A stretch of DNA of 64,000 bases from Chryseobacterium sp. KACC 21268 (GTDB taxonomy: Bacteria > Bacteroidota > Bacteroidia > Flavobacteriales > Weeksellaceae). The notes under the pieces were generated by a model. The model was given only the letters and a program-made list of their open reading frames with translations, was not told where the DNA came from and did no database searches. Numbering within the stretch: position 1 is the first letter of the stretch; each line of letters begins with the position of its first letter. Below are positions 1-8,303 of this stretch, one piece after another. Where the stretch lies: NCBI GenBank assembly GCA_028736075.1, contig CP117875.1, positions 1,302,001 to 1,366,000 on the forward strand, given 5' to 3'. Position numbers and translations under genes: made by a program.

Positions 1-1
1 T

Positions 2-286
2 ACAAAAAATCTGAATGTTGATGCTAATTCTGCAAGTATGGTAAAAATCAGCGGTTCAGCTGATAATGCGGAAATCAATGTGGATAGCGCAAGCTCTCTG
101 GATGCAAAAAGTATGATTATTCAAACTGCAAAAGCCACGGCAAGAGCCACATCATCAATCACTTTGAGCATTTCAAAAGAATTGAGAGCATCCGCAAGTT
201 CATTAGGCAAAATCAGATACAAAATGTTGTCAGGTATCAAATTTTCTGCAAGTAGAAGTTCAGGCGGAACAATCGATTCAATTTAA
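2..286 (+). CDS. C-terminal end of a head GIN domain (DUF2807) surface protein, 5' truncated
   Basis: The frame is open from the first complete codon at position 2 to a TAA at 284-286, so the gene begins outside the window; the ATG at 38 is only an internal Met. The visible ~94 residues are rich in Ser, Ala, Asn and Asp and contain repeated strand-like units such as NVDANSAS and INVDSASSLDA. This composition is typical of the DUF2807 beta-helix fold, often called a putative auto-transporter adhesin. The repeats are seen; the family call is by resemblance. It ends 35 bp before the ABC ATPase on the same strand and may share its transcript. Its role there is unknown. Confidence 0.6.
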   Translation, partial: TKNLNVDANSASMVKISGSADNAEINVDSASSLDAKSMIIQTAKATARATSSITLSISKELRASASSLGKIRYKMLSGIKFSASRSSGGTIDSI

Positions 287-321
287 TTCAAAATAAACTA
301 TAAATTCAAAATAATACTACA

Positions 322-1044
322 ATGATAAATATTCAAAACCTTTCAAAAATCTATAAAACAGAAGATGTTCAAACCAACGCTCTGAATAATGTAAGCCTGC
401 ACATCAAAGAAGGCGAATTTGTAGCGATAATGGGACCTTCCGGTTGTGGAAAATCTACCTTCCTCAATATTCTTGGACTTCTGGACAGCGCTTCCTCCGG
501 TTCTTATCAATTCGAATCAACAGAAACTATCGGAACTTCTGAGAAGAAAAAATCGGACATCCGAAAGAAGAATATCGGTTTCATTTTTCAGAATTTTAAT
601 TTGATTGATGAACTCACGGTTTATGAAAATATCGAACTTCCATTAATCTACAACGGCGTTTCTTCCTCAGAGAGAAAAAAACGTGTGGAAGAAATTATGG
701 AAAAAATCAACATTGCGCACAGAGCAAAACATTATCCACAGCAACTTTCCGGCGGTCAACAGCAGAGAGCGGCCGTTGCTAGAGCATTGGTGACAAGACC
801 AAAATTAATCCTTGCCGATGAGCCAACCGGAAACCTCGACAGCTCCAACGGAAACGAGGTGATGAACCTTTTGGCGGAACTTCACAGAGAAGGTTCCACA
901 ATTGCGATGGTAACGCACTCGTCTTACGACGCAGGTTACGCCTCAAGAATCGTGAATATGAAAGACGGCGAAATCTTCAGCGAGGAACATTCTTCTCAAA
1001 GAAAAGACGTTTTTGAGAAAGCAGATTCCAAGAATTTTGAGTAA
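322..1044 (+). CDS. ABC transporter ATP-binding protein, LolD/MacB type
   Basis: A 240-residue cytoplasmic ATPase that would power the permeases encoded directly downstream. Walker A GPSGCGKST lies at residues 38-46, the Q-loop glutamine near 90, the signature LSGGQ at 142-146, Walker B LILADEP at 162-168 and the switch histidine near 199. The motif set and short length match the MacB/LolD/FtsE group, which drives mechanotransmission rather than channel-type transport (family knowledge). Only 134 bp separate it from the first permease, and that spacer carries a palindromic element. The cargo (lipoprotein, peptide or antimicrobial) cannot be read from the sequence. Confidence 0.92.
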   Translation: MINIQNLSKIYKTEDVQTNALNNVSLHIKEGEFVAIMGPSGCGKSTFLNILGLLDSASSGSYQFESTETIGTSEKKKSDIRKKNIGFIFQNFNLIDELTVYENIELPLIYNGVSSSERKKRVEEIMEKINIAHRAKHYPQQLSGGQQQRAAVARALVTRPKLILADEPTGNLDSSNGNEVMNLLAELHREGSTIAMVTHSSYDAGYASRIVNMKDGEIFSEEHSSQRKDVFEKADSKNFE

Positions 1045-1048
1045 AAAT

Positions 1049-1118
1049 CCTCCCTTAACAGGGACTAAAAGTCCCAAAGGGACGGACGATTTGAAAAGCA
1101 TAGGAATTTATTCCTATG
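1049..1118. repeat. Compound palindromic intergenic element inside the exporter operon
   Basis: Two hairpins lie between the ATPase and the first permease. The first has an inner stem GGGAC (1061-1065)/GTCCC (1071-1075) inside an outer stem TCCCTT (1051-1056)/AAGGGA (1077-1082). The second is CATAGGAAT (1099-1107)/ATTCCTATG (1110-1118). There is no T-run, so it is not a standard terminator. It resembles REP-like dispersed elements of flavobacterial genomes and could also act as an mRNA stabiliser or processing site. Confidence 0.6.
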
Positions 1119-1178
1119 AATACAAGAAAAATTCATTTCCATATTAAATCATTAAGGTTTTAGTAAAAATCAACAACT

Positions 1179-3593
1179 ATGTTACAAAACTGGCTCAAAA
1201 TCGCCTTCATCAATTATAAAAAAAACTGGCTTTCCACCATCATTAATCTTTTTGGATTGACAATAGGACTGACAGGATTTATGCTCATCCTGATGCATTG
1301 GAATGACGAAGAATCCTATGAAAAATGGAATCCGAAGAAGGATAATATTTATGCATTTCAGCAACACAACATCAAAGAAAACAAGTACAGCCCAAGTATT
1401 TCTTACCCACTTGCAGACCGCGCGGTGAAAATGATTCCGGAAATCAAAGATTATGTTTTGGTGAGTAGTTCTGGGATGGGTTTCAAAATGATAACCAAAA
1501 ACAAAACGGCCTATCAAAAAGATGGAATGTCTGTTTCGGAAAATTTCTTTAATTTTTTCCCTTTCAAATTGATTTCGGGAAGTTACAAAGACGCTTTGAA
1601 GGGAGAAACTTCGATTGCCATTTCTACAGTCACCGCGAAAAACTTATTTGGCAAAACGGATGTGGCAGGAGAAAGTATAAAATTTGATGGTGACAATTTT
1701 GTAGTTACTGCAGTGTACGAGCTTCCGAAAGGAAACAGCGTCATCAATCCAGAATTTGTAATCCTGGCCTACGAACAATTGAAAAATGACAAAGAAGGCT
1801 GGGGCAATTTCAACTACGGTTGCTTTTTTATGCTGGACAAAAATGCGGATACAGAAGTTGTACAGAAAAAACTCTATGACGACGTGTTTCTCTACCGTGC
1901 GAAAATGAATGCGAAGGGTGCTGGAGTCACACCTCAGAAATTTTTGGAATTGTACGGTCCGCAAGGAAGTTTGCTCACACCGTTGGACCAGATGAAACTC
2001 CACGGAAAGGCCTACTGGTTTGGGACTGGCGATTTGAAAACAATGATGATTCTGTTTACACTTTCTGTGTTGATTTTGATTTTGTCAGCCATTAATTTCA
2101 TTAATTTAAAAACAGCTCAGGCTTCTCAGAGAGCAAAAGAAATTGGCGTAAGAAAGGCTATTGGTAGCAATAAATCCAAATTGGTTTTGCAGTTTTTATT
2201 AGAAACTTTCGTGATTTGTTTTGCCTCGTACATTCTGGCTTTAGCCTTGACAGAAATCCTCTTGCCGAGCTTCAACAAGTTTTTTGACAAACAGATTGTA
2301 ATGAACGATTGGCGCATCTACTTTTATTCATTTGCAATGGTTTTGCTAATTGCGCTGATTTCGGGATTGATTCCTGCAACCTACTTGGCCAACTTCAAAG
2401 CGATTGAAACGCTGAAAGGAAATTTTGCCAGAAGCAGACACGGGATTTGGCTCAGAAACGGAATTCTGACTTTACAATTGATAATCTCTTCATTCTTCAT
2501 TATTGCAAGCCTGATTGTAAGTTCACAAGTGAAACATATGATGGATAAAGACCTTGGTTTCAGTGGAAAACAGGTTATGATAGTCACCTTCAATGATAAT
2601 GTGCCTCAGCCTTGGCTAAAGTATGAGCGCCTCAAAAACGAAATGCGAAAAATACAGGGTGTGGACGATGTATCATATGGTGAAGCCGTCGCAGGAAGCT
2701 ATCGCTACAGCAATTCCAATATGGATTATATGGATAAAACAATCTATGCGCAACACGGCTCGATGGATTACAATTACCTCCAGTTTATGAATGTGAAACT
2801 GAAAAAAGGTCGTTGGCTGGATTCCAAATTGGCTTCTGACACGATTAATAATGTCTTGGTCAATGAAACATTTGTGAAGCAATTCGGTTGGAATGATGAC
2901 CAGGCTTTTAAGAACGAATTCCGCCCAGGTTTTGATGAGAAACCCTACAAAATCGTCGGAATTGTAAAGGATTTTAATATCCAAAGTTTGAAAACCGAAG
3001 TAGAGCCGATGATTTTCTTTCATTACCGCGCAACCTCTTGGAAACGTTTCAACGTCTATAATATTCAGCTGAAAATAAAACCAGAAGATATGGACGGAAC
3101 GGTGAAAAGAATCAAAAAATATTGGCAGGCAAATGTAGAACCCGGTTATCCCTTCGAATCTAATTTTATTGATAAGCAATTCGCAAAAACCTTTGTTAAA
3201 TATCAAAAACAACAAACGCTTTTCACAATTTTAAACGCGATGGTTCTGATGGTAGCCTTACTCGGATTATTCGCCTTATCATCCTTAATGATAGAACAAA
3301 AACTGAAAGACGTCGCCATCAGAAAAACGCTTGGCGCATCAGACGGAACTTTGATTGTCGGATTGACAAAACAATTCCTCTGGATTACATTAATTGCAGT
3401 ACTTATCAGTATTCCAATCAGTTATTATTTGATGAATGAATGGCTGAAAGATTTCGCTTACCGAATTGATATGCCAGTTTTCCCATTTGTCTTGAGTTTG
3501 ATTTCATTATTGATTTTGACATTCGCAGTAGTAAGCGTCAAAGCATATCAAGCCACAAAAGTGAACCTTGTCAAATATCTGAAATACGAGTAA
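1179..3593 (+). CDS. ABC transporter permease with MacB periplasmic core and FtsX domains (first copy)
   Basis: An 804-residue inner-membrane permease of the large Bacteroidota FtsX/MacB type. An N-terminal cytoplasmic stretch and membrane helix (about 15-40) are followed by a periplasmic MacB-like core, an FtsX helix bundle near 280-420 ending in LKGNFARSRHG, a second periplasmic domain (about 450-680), and a second FtsX bundle at the C-terminus containing KLKDVAIRKTLGAS. Two permease halves are thus fused in one chain. It is closely related to the next gene: both begin with a near-identical 20-residue segment (LKNWLKIAFINY...) and both end in LKYE. This indicates tandem duplication. Its partner is the ATPase at 322-1044. 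Confidence 0.9.
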   Translation: MLQNWLKIAFINYKKNWLSTIINLFGLTIGLTGFMLILMHWNDEESYEKWNPKKDNIYAFQQHNIKENKYSPSISYPLADRAVKMIPEIKDYVLVSSSGMGFKMITKNKTAYQKDGMSVSENFFNFFPFKLISGSYKDALKGETSIAISTVTAKNLFGKTDVAGESIKFDGDNFVVTAVYELPKGNSVINPEFVILAYEQLKNDKEGWGNFNYGCFFMLDKNADTEVVQKKLYDDVFLYRAKMNAKGAGVTPQKFLELYGPQGSLLTPLDQMKLHGKAYWFGTGDLKTMMILFTLSVLILILSAINFINLKTAQASQRAKEIGVRKAIGSNKSKLVLQFLLETFVICFASYILALALTEILLPSFNKFFDKQIVMNDWRIYFYSFAMVLLIALISGLIPATYLANFKAIETLKGNFARSRHGIWLRNGILTLQLIISSFFIIASLIVSSQVKHMMDKDLGFSGKQVMIVTFNDNVPQPWLKYERLKNEMRKIQGVDDVSYGEAVAGSYRYSNSNMDYMDKTIYAQHGSMDYNYLQFMNVKLKKGRWLDSKLASDTINNVLVNETFVKQFGWNDDQAFKNEFRPGFDEKPYKIVGIVKDFNIQSLKTEVEPMIFFHYRATSWKRFNVYNIQLKIKPEDMDGTVKRIKKYWQANVEPGYPFESNFIDKQFAKTFVKYQKQQTLFTILNAMVLMVALLGLFALSSLMIEQKLKDVAIRKTLGASDGTLIVGLTKQFLWITLIAVLISIPISYYLMNEWLKDFAYRIDMPVFPFVLSLISLLILTFAVVSVKAYQATKVNLVKYLKYE

Positions 3594-3610
3594 AATTTGT
3601 TGACAGTTGT

Positions 3611-3674
3611 CAGTTGATAGTTGATGGGAATTATCACCTGTCAACTATCAACCATCAACTAAAAACCATCAACT
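3611..3674. repeat. Short-word repeat spacer with an 11-bp inverted repeat
   Basis: The spacer before the second permease is made of repeated words of the type TCAACTATCAACC. TTGATAGTTGA (3614-3624) pairs with TCAACTATCAA (3641-3651). The repeat runs to the ATG at 3675. A similar stretch sits before the permease starting at 22415. Confidence 0.6.
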
Positions 3675-6092
3675 ATGTTAAAGAACTGGCTCAAAATAGC
3701 ATTCATCAATTACAGAAAAAACTGGCTTTCCACCATTATTAATATTTTGGGACTGAGTGTTGGTCTGTGCGTTTTCCTGTTGATATATATCCATTGGCAG
3801 GATGAAAAGTCTTACGAACAATGGGTTCCCAACAATGAAAATATTTATTTTGTGGAAAATAAAAGTTCGGCATTTGGCGTAATGTCAAGCTCCAGTTATC
3901 CCGAGATTTTTGTTTCCAAAGAAAAATTTTCAGAGATTGAAGATGCTACAATCTATAATGATTGGGGAAAGGAGAAACTCAGTTTTGGAGGCAATTCTGC
4001 CTATGTTGCAGGCTCGGTTTCCGTAGATTCGTTCTTCAGACTGTTTCCTTTTGAGAAAGTTTCAGGTAATTTTCAGGGTGCATTGTCGGATAATGGAAAG
4101 GTCGCGTTGTCAGAAAAAACTGCACGGTTATTATTCGGTGATGATTATCTCAATGCCGTCGGAAAATCCATAAAAAATGATTCCAAAGGCACAGAATATG
4201 TGGTGACCGCAATTTACAAACTTCCTGCAAGCAACACGGTTTTCCAGCCAGATTTTATCTACAAAAATCCCTATTTGGAACAATCCAAAGACCAATGGAC
4301 CAGTTTTAGCTACAACGGATTTTTCAAGTTGAAGCCAGGCACAGATGTCAAGGCGCTGGAAGACAAACTATCGAAACAGATGCAATTGCAAGACGAGATT
4401 TCTGCCAAAAAATGGGGTTATGCAGTTGATAAGAAAAATCTGCCATTGGTCTATCTGACACCTATCAGCAAGATGAAACTTGATGCAAAAAGTGAAGGCA
4501 TCAACAAAGGTGACAAAAAATCTATTCTGTCTTTACTGGCATTATCTGCCTTGATTCTGCTATTATCTGGTATTAATTTGATAAATCTGAAAACTGCGCA
4601 AGCTTCCCAAAGAGCGAAAGAAGTAGGCGTGAGAAAAGTAGTGGGAAGTTCGAAATCGAAATTGGTTTTGCAATTCCTGCTGGAAACATTTTTGATTTGT
4701 CTCGTAGCTTATTTCATCGCTTTTGCAATGGTAGAATTGTTTTTGCCGTCATATAACAAATTTCTCAACAAGGAAATCAAACTCAATAATCTAAATTTAT
4801 TCTTTTACACAGGCCTATTGCTGTTGATTTTCTCATTGATTTCGGGATTGATTCCGGCACTTTACCTTTCCAACTTCAAACCTATTAATACATTGAAAGG
4901 CAATTTCGCAAGAAGCAAACAAGGCGTTTGGTTGAGAAATTCTATTCTGACCCTGCAATTGATTATCTCATCATTTTTCATTATTTGTTCGCTTATTATT
5001 CATACGCAGGTCAGTTTTATGATGAATAAAGATTTGGGTTTCAAAGGCAATCAGGCCATTCAAATCAATTTCAAAAAAACAAATTGGGAAAATAACTTTA
5101 ATGTTAAGAAGTACCGTCAACTCAAAAATGAATTGTCAAAAATCTCTGGCGTCATTGATGTCACAGGTTCGGTAAATTCCATAGGTAGCGGTTCTGCCAA
5201 CGCCTCTGTCGCTAAAAAATCAACTGATACAACTAAAACTGTCCAGACTATGCTTGGCGGAATAGATGAAAATTTCCTACGCTTTTACGATGTGAAATTC
5301 CTATCCGGCCGAGACTTGGATTGGAAAAAAGCATCCGACACCATTAACGGTGCTGTGGTAAACGAAACCTTTGCAGGAAAACTGGGCTATAATCCCAAAA
5401 CAGCGTTAGACAAAGAATTTTTCACTGGTTGGGACGGCAAGAAAAAATATAAAATATTAGGCGTGGTAAAAGATATAAACTACGCCGGTGTTGAACAACA
5501 AGTTATGCCAATTGTGTACTTCAATTATGACAGAAACTGGGTCAAAAATAATATGTCAAATCTTCAAATAAAAATATCAGGAGACGATATCAACGGAACA
5601 TTGGAGCGCATCAAAGAATTTTGGCTTACCAAAGCAGAACCTGGCTATCCTTATGAATATCAATTTGTTGATAAGCAATTCGCCAAAACCTTTGAAAAAT
5701 TCCAGAAACAGCAAACGCTTTTCACCATCTTAAATATCGTGGTTTTGGTGATTGCACTATTAGGATTATTCGCCTTGTCATCATTATTAATAGAACAAAA
5801 ACTGAAAGACGTTGCCATCAAAAAAACCTTGGGCGCAGATGAGAAAACCATCATTTGGGATTTGACGAAAAGATTTTTACTGATTTGCGTGGTTGCCGTT
5901 TTAATAAGTATGCCATTCGGATATTATGCAATGAATGAGTGGCTGAAAGATTTTGCCTACAGAATCGAAATGCCCGTTTGGCCTTACGCTCTGAGTATGA
6001 TTCTATTATTCATTTTAACCTTCGTGGTCGTGAGTTTCAAAGCTTACCGAGCCACAAAAATTAACCTTGTCGAATACCTTAAATACGAATAA
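3675..6092 (+). CDS. ABC transporter permease with MacB periplasmic core and FtsX domains (second copy)
   Basis: An 805-residue paralogue of the preceding permease with the same order: helix, MacB-like periplasmic core, FtsX bundle, second periplasmic domain, second FtsX bundle. The helix-rich parts (for example NLKTAQASQRAKE, and LKDVAIKKTLGAD near the end) are nearly shared, while the periplasmic domains have diverged. This suggests a heterodimeric exporter whose two subunits see different partners or cargo; that is inference. The stop codon is one base before the most likely start of the next gene, so the two are translationally close. Confidence 0.9.
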   Translation: MLKNWLKIAFINYRKNWLSTIINILGLSVGLCVFLLIYIHWQDEKSYEQWVPNNENIYFVENKSSAFGVMSSSSYPEIFVSKEKFSEIEDATIYNDWGKEKLSFGGNSAYVAGSVSVDSFFRLFPFEKVSGNFQGALSDNGKVALSEKTARLLFGDDYLNAVGKSIKNDSKGTEYVVTAIYKLPASNTVFQPDFIYKNPYLEQSKDQWTSFSYNGFFKLKPGTDVKALEDKLSKQMQLQDEISAKKWGYAVDKKNLPLVYLTPISKMKLDAKSEGINKGDKKSILSLLALSALILLLSGINLINLKTAQASQRAKEVGVRKVVGSSKSKLVLQFLLETFLICLVAYFIAFAMVELFLPSYNKFLNKEIKLNNLNLFFYTGLLLLIFSLISGLIPALYLSNFKPINTLKGNFARSKQGVWLRNSILTLQLIISSFFIICSLIIHTQVSFMMNKDLGFKGNQAIQINFKKTNWENNFNVKKYRQLKNELSKISGVIDVTGSVNSIGSGSANASVAKKSTDTTKTVQTMLGGIDENFLRFYDVKFLSGRDLDWKKASDTINGAVVNETFAGKLGYNPKTALDKEFFTGWDGKKKYKILGVVKDINYAGVEQQVMPIVYFNYDRNWVKNNMSNLQIKISGDDINGTLERIKEFWLTKAEPGYPYEYQFVDKQFAKTFEKFQKQQTLFTILNIVVLVIALLGLFALSSLLIEQKLKDVAIKKTLGADEKTIIWDLTKRFLLICVVAVLISMPFGYYAMNEWLKDFAYRIEMPVWPYALSMILLFILTFVVVSFKAYRATKINLVEYLKYE

Positions 6093-6093
6093 A

Positions 6094-6915
6094 ATGGAAA
6101 AACTAATTATCCTAATATTTACATTGATTATCAATTTGCTTTGCGCACAAACCAATAGATTCATTTACGAAATGGAGATGAAACTTTCTGAGCGACCAAT
6201 GAAAATGAATATGGTTCTGGACATCGATAAGAATTTTACCAAATTTTACGATTATGATTTCCTCAAAAATGATTCCATCAGCAAGAAAACCGGACAAAAC
6301 TGGCAGTCCAATACGCAATCTGACCAATTGATTTTAAGAAAAACCAATTCCAATGAGAACAAAGCTTTTCACGACAATATGTTCGACTATTTTGTAATTG
6401 AATCAAAAGATGAAATGAATTGGAAAATAGAAAATGAAACCAAAAAAAGCGCGGAATATACTTTGCAGAAAGCAACGACTAATTTCGGCGGGAGAAAGTG
6501 GACGGCTTGGTTTTGCTCTGCGATTCCTTTTCAGGAAGGACCTTACAAATTCCGCGGTTTGCCGGGATTGATTTTCGAATTGCAGGATGACAAAAGCGAT
6601 TACAGCTACACCTTATCAAAAAGCATCAATCTTCCCGAAACATTCGTCACAACCAATTTTCTGGAAACGCATTACGGAAATCAGCCTGTGAAAGTCAGTT
6701 TGAAACAATTTCAAAAAGTAAAACTCGATTATTACAGCGACCCGACAGCAGATATGAAAAACGCACTCAAAGGTGGCGGAACGGTGATGATTTCTGGAGA
6801 GAAAATCACGAGTCTGGAACAACTTGACCAAAAAAGGAAATTCCTCCAGAAAGATATTTTGAATAATTACAATCCAATAGAGCTAGACAAGGCAATTCCT
6901 TATCCCAAAAACTAA
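6094..6915 (+). CDS. GLPGLI family protein, secreted
   Basis: A 273-residue protein with an N-terminal signal peptide (MEKLIILIFTLIINLLCAQ). It carries the family motif FRGLPGLIFEL about residue 150. The start at 6094 is preferred over an in-frame ATG at 6067, because 6094 opens directly with the signal sequence and follows the permease stop by one base; the upstream start would overlap the permease. GLPGLI proteins are Bacteroidota-specific, predicted to be periplasmic or outer-membrane associated, and of unknown function. Placement between the permeases and the TolC channel suggests an accessory role in this exporter. Confidence 0.88.
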   Translation: MEKLIILIFTLIINLLCAQTNRFIYEMEMKLSERPMKMNMVLDIDKNFTKFYDYDFLKNDSISKKTGQNWQSNTQSDQLILRKTNSNENKAFHDNMFDYFVIESKDEMNWKIENETKKSAEYTLQKATTNFGGRKWTAWFCSAIPFQEGPYKFRGLPGLIFELQDDKSDYSYTLSKSINLPETFVTTNFLETHYGNQPVKVSLKQFQKVKLDYYSDPTADMKNALKGGGTVMISGEKITSLEQLDQKRKFLQKDILNNYNPIELDKAIPYPKN

Positions 6916-6936
6916 AATTGTCAACGACAATCTGTT

Positions 6937-8220
6937 ATGAAAAAACTATTCTTCATATTAATCATCAACCTTTTCCCAGCACAAACCTGGACTTTGAAAC
7001 AATGCTTGGATTACGCCTCTGCCAATCATCCGTTGGTGAAGCAATCGTCGGTCAACATTCAAAAAAATGACCGATTGGTTTCCGCGTCCAAAGGAATGCT
7101 GTTGCCGTCTGCAGATGCCGGAATCAACCATAATTACAACTTCGGAAACGGCATCAATCCGCAGAATAATCAGCGTGAAAGCATCAATACCCAAAATGAC
7201 AATTTCTACGCACAAGCCAATTGGGAACTGATGAACTGGCGAAACTACCTCAATATTTCGTTGTCCAAAATCAATCGCGAAACCTCAACTTTCCGAATGA
7301 AACAAGCACAAAATGAGGTGAAACTGAACGTTATCCAAATGTTCTTCAATTATCAAAACAACAAAAGTTGGCTGGATGTTCTGGAAACCCAAATCGCCGG
7401 AATCGAAGACCAAATCAAGCGTACCGAAAAGGAAGTGGAAATCGGAAACCGACCAAAAAGTGACGTTTACGATATCAAGGCCAACCTCGGAACTTTGCAG
7501 GAACAATGGGTTAGCGCAAAGAATTCCAGAGATTTGTCCAAGATTAATTTGCTGAATGCCTTAGCCATCACTACCGATTCTTTGGATTTCAAAATGGAAG
7601 ACGACGCGTTGGCGCATTCCAATTTCAACGATGCGGATTTTGTCAAAAATCTCCTCGAAAAAAATCCGGCTTATCAAACCGTTTTGACCGAAATCAAAAC
7701 CAATCAAAAAAACATTGCCATCGCAAAATCCGCCTATTTGCCGACGTTGAACGGCTCTTACACTTGGTCGAGTTTCTACAGCAAAACTTTGGGCGAGTCG
7801 GCGGATGCATTTTCGGAACAATTCAAACGCAACAAAAATCAACAATTAGGTTTCGGACTCAATATCCAGATTTTCAACAAATTACAAGTGAAGAATAACG
7901 TTGAAATTGCAAAACTGAACGTCATCAATTCCAATTATGACAAAGAAATTGTCATTAATAATCTCACGCAAAGCATCAATTCCATCAAGGCACAATTCCA
8001 GAATTCCGAAGAAAAATACACGTTACTCCAAGCCAATTTCGAAAATCAAAAACTCTCTTTCCAAAAATCCGAAGAGAAATACAAAGAAGGCTTAATGGAC
8101 GCTTACACATTTTTCGTAGTTCGAAACAACTGGCTACAAGCAAATTACAATCTCATCAACAGCAAAAACGAAGTCATCCAGCAAACCGAACTTTTGAAAG
8201 TTTTCGAAGCTGGATTTTAA
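6937..8220 (+). CDS. TolC family outer membrane efflux channel
   Basis: A 427-residue protein with a signal peptide (MKKLFFILIINLFPAQ) followed by WTLKQCLDYASANHPLV, the usual opening of Bacteroidota TolC/OEP proteins. Long Asn- and Gln-rich alpha-helical stretches with a duplicated organisation fit the trimeric alpha-barrel channel fold. It ends the operon that begins with the ABC ATPase and would form the outer-membrane exit. No periplasmic adaptor gene is present in this stretch; it may lie upstream of the window, or the adaptor may be shared. Confidence 0.9.
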   Translation: MKKLFFILIINLFPAQTWTLKQCLDYASANHPLVKQSSVNIQKNDRLVSASKGMLLPSADAGINHNYNFGNGINPQNNQRESINTQNDNFYAQANWELMNWRNYLNISLSKINRETSTFRMKQAQNEVKLNVIQMFFNYQNNKSWLDVLETQIAGIEDQIKRTEKEVEIGNRPKSDVYDIKANLGTLQEQWVSAKNSRDLSKINLLNALAITTDSLDFKMEDDALAHSNFNDADFVKNLLEKNPAYQTVLTEIKTNQKNIAIAKSAYLPTLNGSYTWSSFYSKTLGESADAFSEQFKRNKNQQLGFGLNIQIFNKLQVKNNVEIAKLNVINSNYDKEIVINNLTQSINSIKAQFQNSEEKYTLLQANFENQKLSFQKSEEKYKEGLMDAYTFFVVRNNWLQANYNLINSKNEVIQQTELLKVFEAGF

Positions 8221-8303
8221 GTTAAAAAATACATTATAGATTCTCACGAATCCTTCCGGAATTTATGACTTCGGAGTAATTTTTTTATGGGTAAAATTTT
8301 GGA

